Part shown: positions 1 to 8,662 of the stretch, one piece after another
Position numbering within the stretch: the stretch's first letter is position 1
Layout: each line of letters begins with the position of its first letter
From: Actinoallomurus liliacearum
GTDB taxonomy: Bacteria; Actinomycetota; Actinomycetes; Streptosporangiales; Streptosporangiaceae
Length of the DNA: 64,000 nt
NCBI RefSeq assembly: GCF_039542035.1
Contig: NZ_BAABHJ010000005.1
Coordinates: forward strand, 806,001 to 870,000
Direction: 5' to 3'
Made by a program: the position numbers and the translations under genes
The notes under the pieces: generated by a model
What the model was told of the DNA's origin: nothing
What the model saw: only the letters and a program-made list of their open reading frames with translations
The model's database searches: none

Positions 1-644
1 TCGGCAAGTCGACCGTGGCCCGCCTGGTGCGGACGCTGCTCGCCCGTGGCCCCGGCGAGCCGAAGGTCGAACTCGTCACCACCGACGGCTTCCTCTATCC
101 GAACGCCACGCTGGCCGAGCGCGGGCTGATGAACCGCAAGGGCTTCCCGGAGTCGTACGACCGCCGCGCGCTGCTGGGGTTCGTCTCCGCGGTGAAGGCG
201 GGTGCCGCGGAGCTGTCCGTCCCGGTGTACGACCCGCTGTCCTACGACATCGTCCCCGAGGCCCGGCAGGTCGTCCGGCGGCCCGACATCCTCATCGTGG
301 AGGGCCTCAACGTGCTGCAGACCGCCCGGCCGGGCGGTCTGGCGCTGTCGGACCTGTTCGACTTCTCCATCTACGTGGACGCCCGGGTGAATGACGCCCG
401 CCAGTGGTACATCGACCGCTTCTTCGCGCTCCGGCGCACCCTCTTCACCGACGAGCGCTCCTACTTTCACCCGTACGCGCGGGTGGACCCGGACGAGGCG
501 GCGGCGTACGCGGAGCGGATGTGGCGGGAGATCAACGAGGTCAACCTCGTCGCCAACATCCTGCCCACCCGGGACCGCGCCACCCTCGTCCTGTGCAAGG
601 ACCACGACCACCGGATCCACCGCGTACGCCTGCGCCGCATCTGA
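1..644 (+). CDS. coaA: Pantothenate kinase, type I (5' end outside window)
   Basis: Phosphorylates pantothenate with ATP, the first step of coenzyme A synthesis, in the cytoplasm. The window opens inside the P-loop: from base 3 the frame reads GKSTVARLVRTLL, so the true start lies upstream and only about 214 of the usual 310 or so residues are visible. Family hallmarks seen are TTDGFLYPN just after the P-loop, KGFPESYD, YDPLSYDIVPE and the DFSIYVDA strand. The GTG at 15 is internal and is not the start. The gene converges on the MFS gene with only about 35 bases between the stops. Confidence 0.93.
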   Translation, partial: GKSTVARLVRTLLARGPGEPKVELVTTDGFLYPNATLAERGLMNRKGFPESYDRRALLGFVSAVKAGAAELSVPVYDPLSYDIVPEARQVVRRPDILIVEGLNVLQTARPGGLALSDLFDFSIYVDARVNDARQWYIDRFFALRRTLFTDERSYFHPYARVDPDEAAAYAERMWREINEVNLVANILPTRDRATLVLCKDHDHRIHRVRLRRI

Positions 645-679
645 CCCCGCCCGGCGGCGGCCGCCCGGCGAGGCCGACC

Positions 680-2068
680 TCAGGCGGCGCGCTGGGGCCG
701 TACGGCCAGGAGGGAGCAGCAGCCGCCCAGCACGGCGGTCGCGGCCAGCGCGACGCTCGTCACGGCCAGGGCGTGGCCGGTCGGCGGCGCGATGCTCAGG
801 AACACCGTGCCGAACGTCGCGACCCCCACGACCTGGGAGAGCTGGTTCATCGTGACGAGCAGGCCGCTGGCGTCCGCCGCGTCCGCGACCGGGACCTGCG
901 CGAGCGCGAGCGTCAGCATCGGGCTGAACGCCCCGCCCAGGCCGAGGCCGGTCAGGGCCATCGCCGCCTCCAGCCCCGCGCCGCCGTGCTGGAAGACCGC
1001 CAGCCCCAGGTAGCCGAGGGCCGCGACGAGGAACGCCGCCGGGACCAGCAGGCGGTGCCACCGGGCGGGCACCCGCCGCCAGTACAGGCTCGCCAGGGCG
1101 AATCCGCCCGCCCCGGGGATGAAGGACAGCCCGGCGTGCAGCGGGCTGTCGCCCAGGCCGCCCTGCAGGTGCAGGGCCAGGCTGAACAGGAAGCCGCCGA
1201 ACGTCCCCATGGCCAAGAAGATCGCCGCACCGCCGACGAGGACGCCGGGCGTGCGCAGCAGCCGGCCGGGGATCAGCGGCGCGGTCGCGCGGCGCTGCAG
1301 GACCACGAAGATCGCGAACAGGACGACGCTGCCGGCCAGCATGGCCCAGCCCCACCCGGGCCAGCCCTCCTCGTGCCCGAGCACGAGCGGCACGACGAAG
1401 CAGACGACGGCCGCGGACAGGCCGAGCACGCCGGGAACGTCCAGCCGGCGGCCCCGCTCGCCGCGGTCGCCCGGCAGGACGCGCGGCCCGAGGACGAGCA
1501 GCGCCACGCCGATCGGGACGTTCACCAGGAACACCGGCCGCCAGCCGGTGCCGAAGAGGTCGGCGCTGACGAGGGCCCCGCCGATGACCTGGCCCGCGAC
1601 CGCGCCGCCGGACAGCACGGCCGAGTAGACGCTGAGCGCGCGGGCCCGCGCGGCGCCGGTGAAGTTGCGCTGGATCAGGCTCATCACCTGCGGCACCATC
1701 AGCGCGGCGCCCGCGCCCTGGACGAGCCGGAACCCGATGAGCAGGCCGGTGCTCCCGGCCAGCCCGCAGGCCAGGGACGCCCCGGTGAAGACCGCCAGCC
1801 CGCCGAGGAAGGCGCGCCGGTGCCCGAGGATGTCGCCGAGCCGCGCCCCGGTGATGAGCAGCACGGCGTACGCGATCGTGTAGCCGGCGATGACGAGCTG
1901 CAGGCCCGCGCCGGACGCCTGCAGGTCGGTACGGATGGTGGGGGCGGCGACGTTGACCACGGTCACGTCGAGGACCGCCATGAACTGCCCGAGCATGATG
2001 AGCGTCAGCAACCCGCCGCGGCGGATCGGCGCGTGCGCCGCGGGGGCGTCGAGGGTGATCTGGGCCAT
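680..2068 (-). CDS. MFS drug-efflux transporter, DHA2 (EmrB/QacA) family
   Basis: A polytopic inner-membrane proton-coupled exporter, substrate unknown. The protein is about 462 residues, the usual size for the 14-helix DHA2 group. It carries the family motif A between helices 2 and 3 (GARLGDILGHRRAF), the helix 1 segment LIMLGQFMAVLDVTVVNVA, and PVFLVNVPIGV typical of this group. I chose the ATG at 2068 (MAQITLDAP) because the further upstream extension is low-complexity and would run into the divergent promoter region. It is divergently transcribed from an XRE regulator, which suggests that regulator controls it. Confidence 0.9.
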   Translation of the reverse strand: MAQITLDAPAAHAPIRRGGLLTLIMLGQFMAVLDVTVVNVAAPTIRTDLQASGAGLQLVIAGYTIAYAVLLITGARLGDILGHRRAFLGGLAVFTGASLACGLAGSTGLLIGFRLVQGAGAALMVPQVMSLIQRNFTGAARARALSVYSAVLSGGAVAGQVIGGALVSADLFGTGWRPVFLVNVPIGVALLVLGPRVLPGDRGERGRRLDVPGVLGLSAAVVCFVVPLVLGHEEGWPGWGWAMLAGSVVLFAIFVVLQRRATAPLIPGRLLRTPGVLVGGAAIFLAMGTFGGFLFSLALHLQGGLGDSPLHAGLSFIPGAGGFALASLYWRRVPARWHRLLVPAAFLVAALGYLGLAVFQHGGAGLEAAMALTGLGLGGAFSPMLTLALAQVPVADAADASGLLVTMNQLSQVVGVATFGTVFLSIAPPTGHALAVTSVALAATAVLGGCCSLLAVRPQRAA

Positions 2069-2169
2069 GCGCCGAGCCTGCGGGCGGAACGATACGGGTG
2101 GTGAGAGCCCACTGATACTGGTGTTGACAGCACCTGGCACGGACGTCCGGCATGCCGCACCATGGACGG
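2069..2169. promoter_or_regulatory. Divergent promoter/operator region between MFS pump and XRE regulator
   Basis: The 101-bp gap between two divergent starts must hold both promoters. TTGACA, a perfect -35 hexamer for the plus strand, is at 2124-2129, though no good -10 follows at 17 bp. An imperfect dyad CCACTGATACTGG lies at 2109-2121 and could be an operator. These are sequence observations; assignment to regulation is inference. Confidence 0.4.
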
Positions 2170-3054
2170 GTGAGCACGACGACCATCCGGAGGCGGACCG
2201 AGCTGGCCGCCTTCCTGCGCAGCCGACGGGACCGCATCACCCCCGCCGACGTCGGCATTCCGGCCGGGTTGCGTCGGCGCACACCCGGGCTGCGCCGCGA
2301 GGAGGTCGCCCAGCTCGCCGGGGTCGGCGTCACCTGGTACACCTGGCTCGAACAGGGCCGCCCGATCAACGTGAGCGGCCAGGTCCTCGACGCGATCGCC
2401 CGTACGCTCCGCCTCGACCAGACCGAGCGCGAGCACCTGTACCGGCTGGCGGACGTGGCCGCGATGCCCGGCCGGGCGCCGCACGACCGGCTCGAACCGC
2501 AGGTGCAGACCGTCCTCGACGGCCTGGTCCCGCTGCCCGCCACCGTCATGTCCAGCCGGTACGACGTGCTCGCCTGGAACACCGCCTACGCCGCGGTGTG
2601 GCCGGCCATTCAGCAGGCCGACGAGACCAAGCCCCGCAACCTGCTGTGGCGGATGTTCGTCACCCCGGAGTGCTGCAACCAGATGCTCAACCGGGACACC
2701 GAGCTGCCGCAGATGGTGGGGATGTTCCGGGCGGCGTTCGCCCGGCACCTCGGCGAGCCGTCCTGGACCGGGCTGGTCGAGCGCCTGTCGGCGGCGAGCC
2801 CCGAGTTCGCGCGGATGTGGGCGGCGCACGACGTCGCCGTGCCCTCGACGCGTGTGAAGATCTTCCGGCACGCCTCCGTCGGCGAGATCCGGCTGTCGGT
2901 GGTGAACTTCGCGGTCACCGCCGCGCCGGAGACCCGGATGGCGGTCTACACGCCGGCCGACGAGGAGACCCGTGAGCGCGTCGCGTGGCTGGTCGACCAT
3001 CCCGGCGCGCCCGCCGTCGACCACGTCCACGCGGCCCCCGTACTCCCGGAGTGA
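2170..3054 (+). CDS. XRE-family regulator with MmyB-like C-terminal domain
   Basis: DNA-binding regulator of about 294 residues. Residues 10-75 form a Cro/C1 helix-turn-helix with the typical RRRTPGLRREEVAQLAGV and WYTWLEQG sequences of the actinobacterial MmyB group; residues 100-270 match the ligand-binding-like domain of that group (YDVLAWN, NLLWRMF). The start is taken at GTG 2170 (VSTTTIRRR) rather than ATG 2152, whose first residues are uncharacteristic. Members of this family commonly sit beside oxidoreductases or transporters, and here the neighbour is a divergent efflux pump, so local control of that pump is the simplest reading. Confidence 0.85.
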   Translation: MSTTTIRRRTELAAFLRSRRDRITPADVGIPAGLRRRTPGLRREEVAQLAGVGVTWYTWLEQGRPINVSGQVLDAIARTLRLDQTEREHLYRLADVAAMPGRAPHDRLEPQVQTVLDGLVPLPATVMSSRYDVLAWNTAYAAVWPAIQQADETKPRNLLWRMFVTPECCNQMLNRDTELPQMVGMFRAAFARHLGEPSWTGLVERLSAASPEFARMWAAHDVAVPSTRVKIFRHASVGEIRLSVVNFAVTAAPETRMAVYTPADEETRERVAWLVDHPGAPAVDHVHAAPVLPE

Positions 3055-3067
3055 TAAACCTGGTCGA

Positions 3068-3424
3068 GTGATCGTCGGAGTGGGGATCGACGTCGTCGAC
3101 GTCGCCCGGTTCACCAGGTCGCTGGAGCGCACGCCGGGCCTGGCGGTCCGGCTCTTCACCGACCGTGAACGCGGGCTGCCCCCGCGGTCCCTCGCCGCGC
3201 GGTTCGCCGCCAAGGAGGCCCTGGCCAAGGCGCTGGGCGCGCCACGCGGGCTGCGGTGGACCGACGCGGAGGTGCGCCGCGCCGAGGACGGCCGCCCGAG
3301 CCTGCACGTGACGGGCACCGTCCAGGAGGCGGCCGAACGGCTGGGCGTCACCACCTGGCACGTGTCGCTCAGCCATGACGGCGGCGTCGCCGTCGCGGTG
3401 GTGATGGCGGAGAACGCCCGATGA
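3068..3424 (+). CDS. acpS: Holo-[acyl-carrier-protein] synthase
   Basis: Transfers 4'-phosphopantetheine from CoA to acyl carrier protein. At 118 residues it has the normal AcpS length. It begins GVGIDVVDVARF, with the Mg-binding aspartate, and has the second motif RFAAKEALAKALG with the catalytic Lys/Glu. The GTG at 3068 is chosen because it puts the GIDVVD strand at the N-terminus; longer upstream starts would overlap the XRE gene. It is followed after about 50 bases by nnr, an arrangement common in actinobacteria. Confidence 0.95.
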   Translation: MIVGVGIDVVDVARFTRSLERTPGLAVRLFTDRERGLPPRSLAARFAAKEALAKALGAPRGLRWTDAEVRRAEDGRPSLHVTGTVQEAAERLGVTTWHVSLSHDGGVAVAVVMAENAR

Positions 3425-3476
3425 GGGATTCGCAGCGGTGATCGTGGCGAGAACGTCCCATGAGGAGGCGAGCGTG

Positions 3477-4973
3477 ATGCGGTACGCGCACGAGGTCGAC
3501 AAGGTCCGGGCCGCCGAGCAGGCGCTGATGGCCCGCCTGCCCGAGGGGACGCTCATGCGGCGGGCCGCGGCCGGCCTGGCCTCGGTGTGCGCCCGGATCC
3601 TGCGGCCGCGGAGCGAGCCGGGCCTGGGCGTGTACGGCTCGCGGGTCGTCCTGCTGGTCGGCAGTGGCGACAACGGCGGCGACGCCCTGTACGCGGGCGC
3701 CGGCCTGGCGCGGCGCGGCGCCGGCGTCACCGCGATCATCGCCGGGACCAAGGCCCACGAGGGCGGGCTCGCCGAGCTGCGCGCCGCCGGCGGCCGCGTG
3801 CTGCCCGTCGCGGACGAGGAGCGGGTCGCCGACGGGATCGACCGGGCCGACCTGATCATCGACGGCATGCTCGGCATCGGCGGCCGGGGCGGGCTGCGCG
3901 AGCCGTACGCCGGTCTCGCCCGGCGCGCGGCCGACAGCGGGGCGATCGTGGTGGCCTGCGACCTGCCGAGCGGCATCGACGCGAGCACCGGCCAGGTCGC
4001 CGGCCCCGCGGTCCGGGCGGACGTGACCGTCACCTTCGGGACGTACAAGCCCGGTCTGCTCGTCGACCCGGGCGCCGACCACGCCGGCGTGGTCGAACTG
4101 ATCGACATCGGGCTCGGCCCGTACCTGCCCGACCCGGACGTGTGCGCGCCGGTCGCCGAGGACGTCGCCGCCCGGTTGCCCCGCCCGACCGGGGAGTCGA
4201 ACAAGTACCGGCGGGGCGTCGTCGGCATCCTGGCGGGCAGCGAGACGTTCACCGGAGCCGCCGTCCTGGCGGTCGGCGGGGCGGTGCGCGCCGGGGCCGG
4301 CATGGTGCGGTTCGCCTCCTCCGAACACCCGGTGGAGCTGGTCCGGCACCGCTGGCCCGAGACCATCACCACGGTCATCGGGGACTCCATCGACAAGATC
4401 GGGCGGGTCCAGGCGTGGGTCGCCGGCCCCGGGCTGGGCACGGACGAGCGGGCCGAGGCGCTGCTCGCCCAGGTCCTCGCCACGGAGCTGCCGGTGCTCG
4501 TCGACGCGGACGGGCTGACCGTGCTGGCGCGGCGCCGCGACCTGCTGTGGCGGAGCGCGCCGACCGTCCTGACCCCGCACGCGGGGGAGCTGGCCCGGCT
4601 GCTGGGCACCGACGCCGACGAGGTCGAGGCGCGGCGGCTGGAGCACGTGCGCCGCGCCGCCACGGAACTGGCCGCGACGGTGCTGCTCAAGGGCTCGACG
4701 ACGCTCATCGCCGAGGCCGACCGGCCGGTGCGGGTGAACCCCACCGGCACGCCCTGGCTGGCGACGGCGGGCAGCGGCGACGTGCTGTCCGGACTCACCG
4801 GCACGCTCCTGGCCGGCGGCATGCCGGCGATCGACGCGGCCGCCGCCGGGGCGTACCTCCACGGCCTGGCCGCGCGGCTGTCGGCCGACCCGTACGGCGA
4901 GGGCGCCGCGCCGATCAGCGCGTACGACGTCCTGGACGCGCTGCCCGCCGCGTTCCGCGTCGTGTCCGGCTGA
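3477..4973 (+). CDS. nnr: Bifunctional NAD(P)H-hydrate epimerase / ADP-dependent dehydratase
   Basis: Repairs damaged NAD(P)HX. Residues 1-210 are the YjeF_N epimerase domain (VLLVGSGDNGGDALYAG, VVACDLPSGIDASTGQ, VTFGTYKPG); residues 215-490 are the ribokinase-like ADP-dependent dehydratase (AGPGLGTDERAE, LTPHAGELARLL, and the terminal TAGSGDVLSGLTGTLL). A strong ribosome binding site GAGGAGG at 3462-3468 supports the ATG at 3477 (GTG at 3474 is an alternative). About 498 residues, normal for the fused form. It sits between acpS and alr in the forward housekeeping run. Confidence 0.95.
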   Translation: MRYAHEVDKVRAAEQALMARLPEGTLMRRAAAGLASVCARILRPRSEPGLGVYGSRVVLLVGSGDNGGDALYAGAGLARRGAGVTAIIAGTKAHEGGLAELRAAGGRVLPVADEERVADGIDRADLIIDGMLGIGGRGGLREPYAGLARRAADSGAIVVACDLPSGIDASTGQVAGPAVRADVTVTFGTYKPGLLVDPGADHAGVVELIDIGLGPYLPDPDVCAPVAEDVAARLPRPTGESNKYRRGVVGILAGSETFTGAAVLAVGGAVRAGAGMVRFASSEHPVELVRHRWPETITTVIGDSIDKIGRVQAWVAGPGLGTDERAEALLAQVLATELPVLVDADGLTVLARRRDLLWRSAPTVLTPHAGELARLLGTDADEVEARRLEHVRRAATELAATVLLKGSTTLIAEADRPVRVNPTGTPWLATAGSGDVLSGLTGTLLAGGMPAIDAAAAGAYLHGLAARLSADPYGEGAAPISAYDVLDALPAAFRVVSG

Positions 4974-5052
4974 CCGCCGTCACCTCGGCGCGGACGGCCG
5001 GAGCCCGTCGTGTGCGGCCGACCACCGTCGCCTCGGCGCGGATGGCCGGAGC
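4972..5052 (+). repeat. Two direct copies of a 33-bp unit, 48 bp apart
   Basis: Copy 1 is 4972-5004 and copy 2 is 5020-5052; they agree at 30 of 33 positions and share the core CCTCGGCGCGGA. The first copy starts within the nnr stop codon and the second ends about 30 bp before alr. Function unknown. Confidence 0.75.
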
Positions 5053-5084
5053 TCACCCCGGCGGCTGCCACACTGGAGGTCATG

Positions 5085-6236
5085 ATGATGAACGTCCCCG
5101 CAACAGCGCACGTCGACTTGGCGGCGATCAGCCACAACGTCGGTGTCCTCCGCGAGAAGGCCGCGGGCGCCGAGGTGATGGCGATCGTCAAGGCCGACGG
5201 GTACGGGCACGGCATCATCCAGGCCGCTCGCGCCGCGCTGGCGGGCGGGGCCTCCCGGCTCGGCGTCGCCACGCTGGCCGAGGCGCTGACCGTGCGGCGG
5301 GCCGGCGTCGACGCACCGCTGCTGTGCTGGCTGCACGGCGCGGGTGAGCCGTTCGACGAGGCCGTCGCCGCCGACGTCGACCTGGCCGCGAGCTCGGTGC
5401 ACGTCGTCGAGGACATCGCGGCCGCCGCCGCCCGCGCGGGCCGTACGGCGCGCCTGCACCTGAAGATCGACACCGGGCTGTCCCGCGCCGGGGCGACGCT
5501 CGAGGACTGGCCGTCGGTCGTGGACGCCGCGCTCCGCGCCCAGGCGGAGGGGTGCGTCCAGGTGGTCGGGATCTGGTCCCACATGGCGTGCGCGGACGAG
5601 CCGGGTCACCCGTCGATCGCCGCCCAGCTCAGGACCTTCGACGAGGCCGTCGAGTTCGCCGAGAAGGCCGGCGTGCGCCCCGAGGTCCGGCACATCGCCA
5701 ACTCCGCCGCGACGCTGACGATCCCGGAGGCGCGCTACGACCTCGTACGGCCCGGCATCGCGGTGTACGGCCTGAGCCCGATCCCGTCGCACCCGGCCTC
5801 CGACGGGCGCGAGGACCACAACTTCGGCCTCCGGCCCGCCATGACGCTCACCGGGCGGCTGATCGTCACCAAGCGCGTCGCCCCCGGCACGGGCGTCTCG
5901 TACGGACACCGGTACACCACCGACCGGGAGACCACCCTCGGCGTCGTGCCCCTCGGGTACGCCGACGGGATCCCGCGCGGCGGGACCAACCTCCTGGAGG
6001 TCTGGGCGGCCGGCCGCCGGCGGCGCATCGCCGGCACGGTCTGCATGGACCAGTTCGTCATCGACGTGGGCGACGACGAGATCCACGCGGGCGACCAGGT
6101 GATCCTCTTCGGCCCGGGCGACCGGGGCGAGCCCACCGCTCAGGACTGGGCCGACCTGCTCGGCACGATCTCCTATGAGATCGTGACCCGCATCGGCGCA
6201 CGCGTCCCCCGCGCGTACGAAGGATCCCCCGCATGA
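5085..6236 (+). CDS. alr: Alanine racemase
   Basis: PLP enzyme interconverting L- and D-alanine for peptidoglycan. The PLP lysine lies in AIVKADGYGHG near residue 35, and the second catalytic region GVSYGHRYTT is present in the C-terminal beta domain. Three consecutive ATG codons (5082, 5085, 5088) follow a GGAGG at 5075-5079; 5085 gives workable spacing, 383 residues. Its stop overlaps the start of the next gene by 4 bp (ATGA), so they are translationally coupled. Confidence 0.95.
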   Translation: MMNVPATAHVDLAAISHNVGVLREKAAGAEVMAIVKADGYGHGIIQAARAALAGGASRLGVATLAEALTVRRAGVDAPLLCWLHGAGEPFDEAVAADVDLAASSVHVVEDIAAAAARAGRTARLHLKIDTGLSRAGATLEDWPSVVDAALRAQAEGCVQVVGIWSHMACADEPGHPSIAAQLRTFDEAVEFAEKAGVRPEVRHIANSAATLTIPEARYDLVRPGIAVYGLSPIPSHPASDGREDHNFGLRPAMTLTGRLIVTKRVAPGTGVSYGHRYTTDRETTLGVVPLGYADGIPRGGTNLLEVWAAGRRRRIAGTVCMDQFVIDVGDDEIHAGDQVILFGPGDRGEPTAQDWADLLGTISYEIVTRIGARVPRAYEGSPA

Positions 6237-7312
6237 ACAAGAAGCGCATCGGACTGATCGGCGCGGCGGTCGGCACGGCCGGCGCGGTCGGCGTGGGCGC
6301 GGTCGTCGCCGCGCGCAAGTACGCCGTCGGACGGGCCCGGCTGACCCCCGACCCCGACGCCGGCGAGCCGTTCGGCGAGCTGCACGGACGGCCGCTGACC
6401 GTCGAGGCGAGCGACGGCGTGCCCCTGCACGTCGAGATCGACGGCCCGGACGACGCCCCCCTCACCGTGGTCTTCTGCCACGGCTACTGCCTGAACCAGG
6501 ACTGCTGGCACTACCAGCGGCGCGACCTCGGCCGCGACGACGGCCTGCGGATGGTCTTCTGGGACCAGCGCAGCCACGGCCGGTCCGGCCGCAGCGACCT
6601 GACCCACGCCACCGTCGACCAGTGCGGCGCGGACCTGCTCGCGGTCCTGGAGGCCACCGTGGACCCCGGCACGCCGGTGGTCCTGGTCGGCCACTCCATG
6701 GGCGGCATGACCATCATGGCGCTGGCCGACGGCCATCCGGAGCTGTTCGAAGACGGCCGGATCGTCGCCGTCGCCCTGGTCAACACGTCGTCGGGCGAGC
6801 TGGCGGAGCTGAGCCTGGGCCTGCCGATGGCGTTCGGGAAGGTCTTCAAGGCGGCGCTGCCCCGGGTGACGCGCAGCCTGGGCAAGCGGGCGGAGCTGAT
6901 CGAGCGCGGCCGGAAGGTCGGCGCGGACGTCGCCTTCATGGTCACCCGCCGGATCGCGTTCGGCGACAAGCACGTCAGCCCCACGGTGGTGGACTTCCTC
7001 GAGCAGATGATCCGCTCGACGCCGATCGACGTGATCGCGGAGTTCTACCCGACGCTCGCCGCCCACGACAAGCTCGCGGCGCTGCAGGTGATCAAGGACC
7101 TGCCCGCGCTGGTCGTCGTCGGTGACGAGGACCGGCTGACGCCCGCCGCGCACGGGCGGACGATCGCGGCCGTGCTGGAGGACGCCGAGCTCGTGGAGCT
7201 GTCCGAGGCGGGCCACGTCACGATGATGGAGCACCCTGAGGTCGTAACCCGGGCGCTCATCCGGCTGATCGACCGGGTGCGCCCTGTCGCGGAGGAGGAG
7301 CGGTCGGCGTGA
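6233..7312 (+). CDS. Membrane-anchored alpha/beta hydrolase
   Basis: Predicted serine hydrolase of 359 residues. An N-terminal hydrophobic segment (residues 6-27, IGLIGAAVGTAGAVGVGAVVAA) suggests a membrane anchor or uncleaved signal. The alpha/beta hydrolase core has the oxyanion region FCHGYCLNQ, the nucleophile elbow GHSMGG and a late GHVTMMEHPE histidine. It overlaps alr upstream by ATGA and tsaE downstream by GTGA, so it belongs to the same transcription unit; hydrolases occupy this slot between alr and tsaE in many actinobacteria. Substrate is unknown. Confidence 0.88.
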   Translation: MNKKRIGLIGAAVGTAGAVGVGAVVAARKYAVGRARLTPDPDAGEPFGELHGRPLTVEASDGVPLHVEIDGPDDAPLTVVFCHGYCLNQDCWHYQRRDLGRDDGLRMVFWDQRSHGRSGRSDLTHATVDQCGADLLAVLEATVDPGTPVVLVGHSMGGMTIMALADGHPELFEDGRIVAVALVNTSSGELAELSLGLPMAFGKVFKAALPRVTRSLGKRAELIERGRKVGADVAFMVTRRIAFGDKHVSPTVVDFLEQMIRSTPIDVIAEFYPTLAAHDKLAALQVIKDLPALVVVGDEDRLTPAAHGRTIAAVLEDAELVELSEAGHVTMMEHPEVVTRALIRLIDRVRPVAEEERSA

Positions 7313-7764
7313 AACCCATCCCGGTGCCCACCGATGAGGTCATGCGCGAGCTGGGCCGGAGGCTGGCCGCAGCGCTGCGCGGCGGCGATCTGGTCGTGCT
7401 GTCCGGGCCGCTCGGCGCGGGCAAGACCACGCTGACCCAGGGCCTGGGCGACGGGCTCAAGGTCCGCGGGCCGATCACGTCGCCGACCTTCGTGATCGCG
7501 CGGGTCCACCCGTCGCTGGCCGGCGGGCCCGCGCTGGTGCACGTCGACGCCTACCGCCTCGGCGGGCTGGACGAGGTCGACGATCTGGACCTCGACCTGC
7601 AGGACGCCGTGACCGTCGTCGAGTGGGGCGAGGGCATGGTGGAGGAGCTGTCCGAGGACCGGCTCGAGGTCACGATCGAGCGCGGGGACACGGAGGAGCG
7701 CACCGTCCGGATCACGGGCGTCGGCGCCCGCTGGGCGGACTCGCCGGTCGACCACCTGCTGTGA
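7309..7764 (+). CDS. tsaE: tRNA t6A synthesis ATPase TsaE
   Basis: ATPase that works with TsaB and TsaD to form N6-threonylcarbamoyladenosine at position 37 of ANN-decoding tRNAs. The Walker A motif is SGPLGAGKTTLTQGL (about residues 31-45), followed by TSPTFVI and HVDAYRLGG, all typical of TsaE. 151 residues, normal length. GTG start overlaps the hydrolase stop by 4 bp. Confidence 0.95.
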   Translation: MKPIPVPTDEVMRELGRRLAAALRGGDLVVLSGPLGAGKTTLTQGLGDGLKVRGPITSPTFVIARVHPSLAGGPALVHVDAYRLGGLDEVDDLDLDLQDAVTVVEWGEGMVEELSEDRLEVTIERGDTEERTVRITGVGARWADSPVDHLL

Positions 7765-7889
7765 TCGGCGGATTTGGACCGGTCCCTTCCTGTTCGGGCG
7801 CAGACGTAATCGAGATCTTGCAATACCCTCACCAGTAAATCTCACCTTCCTGGCGAATCAGGACATATGACTCGAGGGGGAGAGATCTG

Positions 7890-8612
7890 GTGAGTGGCCG
7901 TCGTCGCGCCCCCCGCCCGGCCGGACGCCGCAGACGCGTCTGGGCCGTCGCGGGCGTCCTCGCATTGGTCGTCGCCGTCTGCGCCGTCGCGGCCCTCGCG
8001 CTCCTGCGGCCGGGCAAGGCCCGGACCACGGCCGTCAAGGCCGGGACCGGACCGCAGAGCTCGCCGATGACCGCACCCGACGGCTCCGAGCGCGACATCG
8101 TCCCGGACGCCTGCACGGCGCTGAGCCAGAAGGTCGCCGATCAGCTCACCCCGGGCGCGGAGGCCACCGAGATGAGCCAGGGCGCCCAGCCCGACCAGCA
8201 CAGCGAATGCGCGTGGAGCCTCTTCGGGAACACCCGCCGGCAGCTCACCGTCGAGCTGCGCGCCCTCACCGCCGACGGCGCGACCAGCGCGACCGGCGTG
8301 GCGACCCGGACGTTCGGCCAGGAGTGGGAGTCCGACCGCGCGGGCAAGGAGCTCGCCGACACGGTCAAGGTGCGGGACAGCCGGGGCGTGAGCGGCGTCG
8401 GTGAACAGGCGTACGTCGTCTACACGGTCGACGATTCCGGGATCGGCGACGCCGTCGCCAACGCCCGCCTCGCGAACGTCCTCGTCACCGTCCACTTCTC
8501 GGGCGGCGACGAGAAAGACGGTGACGCCAAGCCGATCTCCTCCTCGGACGCCGCCAACGGCGCCCTCTCCGCCGCCCGCGACGTGATCTCCGAGCTCCAG
8601 TCCCAGTCCTGA
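7890..8612 (+). CDS. Single-pass membrane/extracytoplasmic protein, DUF3558-like
   Basis: A 240-residue protein of unknown function. It begins with a basic cytoplasmic stretch (SGRRRAPRPAGRRRR) and one hydrophobic helix at about residues 17-37, then an exported domain. The domain begins with DACTALSQKVADQLTPG and contains SECAWSLF, a two-cysteine layout resembling DUF3558-type exported proteins; that family link is tentative. The GTG start at 7890 is preceded by a purine-rich GAGGGGGAGAG. It interrupts the tsaE-tsaB run and may have its own promoter in the 125-bp gap. Confidence 0.7.
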   Translation: MSGRRRAPRPAGRRRRVWAVAGVLALVVAVCAVAALALLRPGKARTTAVKAGTGPQSSPMTAPDGSERDIVPDACTALSQKVADQLTPGAEATEMSQGAQPDQHSECAWSLFGNTRRQLTVELRALTADGATSATGVATRTFGQEWESDRAGKELADTVKVRDSRGVSGVGEQAYVVYTVDDSGIGDAVANARLANVLVTVHFSGGDEKDGDAKPISSSDAANGALSAARDVISELQSQS

Positions 8613-8662
8613 CGGGGCCGACCGGCTGAGGTGATGCCGTGGGCACGCTACGCTCATAGGTC

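Noticed and set aside
404..2104. Long forward frame antisense to the MFS gene
   Set aside because: Low-complexity Arg/Gly/Ala-rich shadow of a clear transporter on the other strand.
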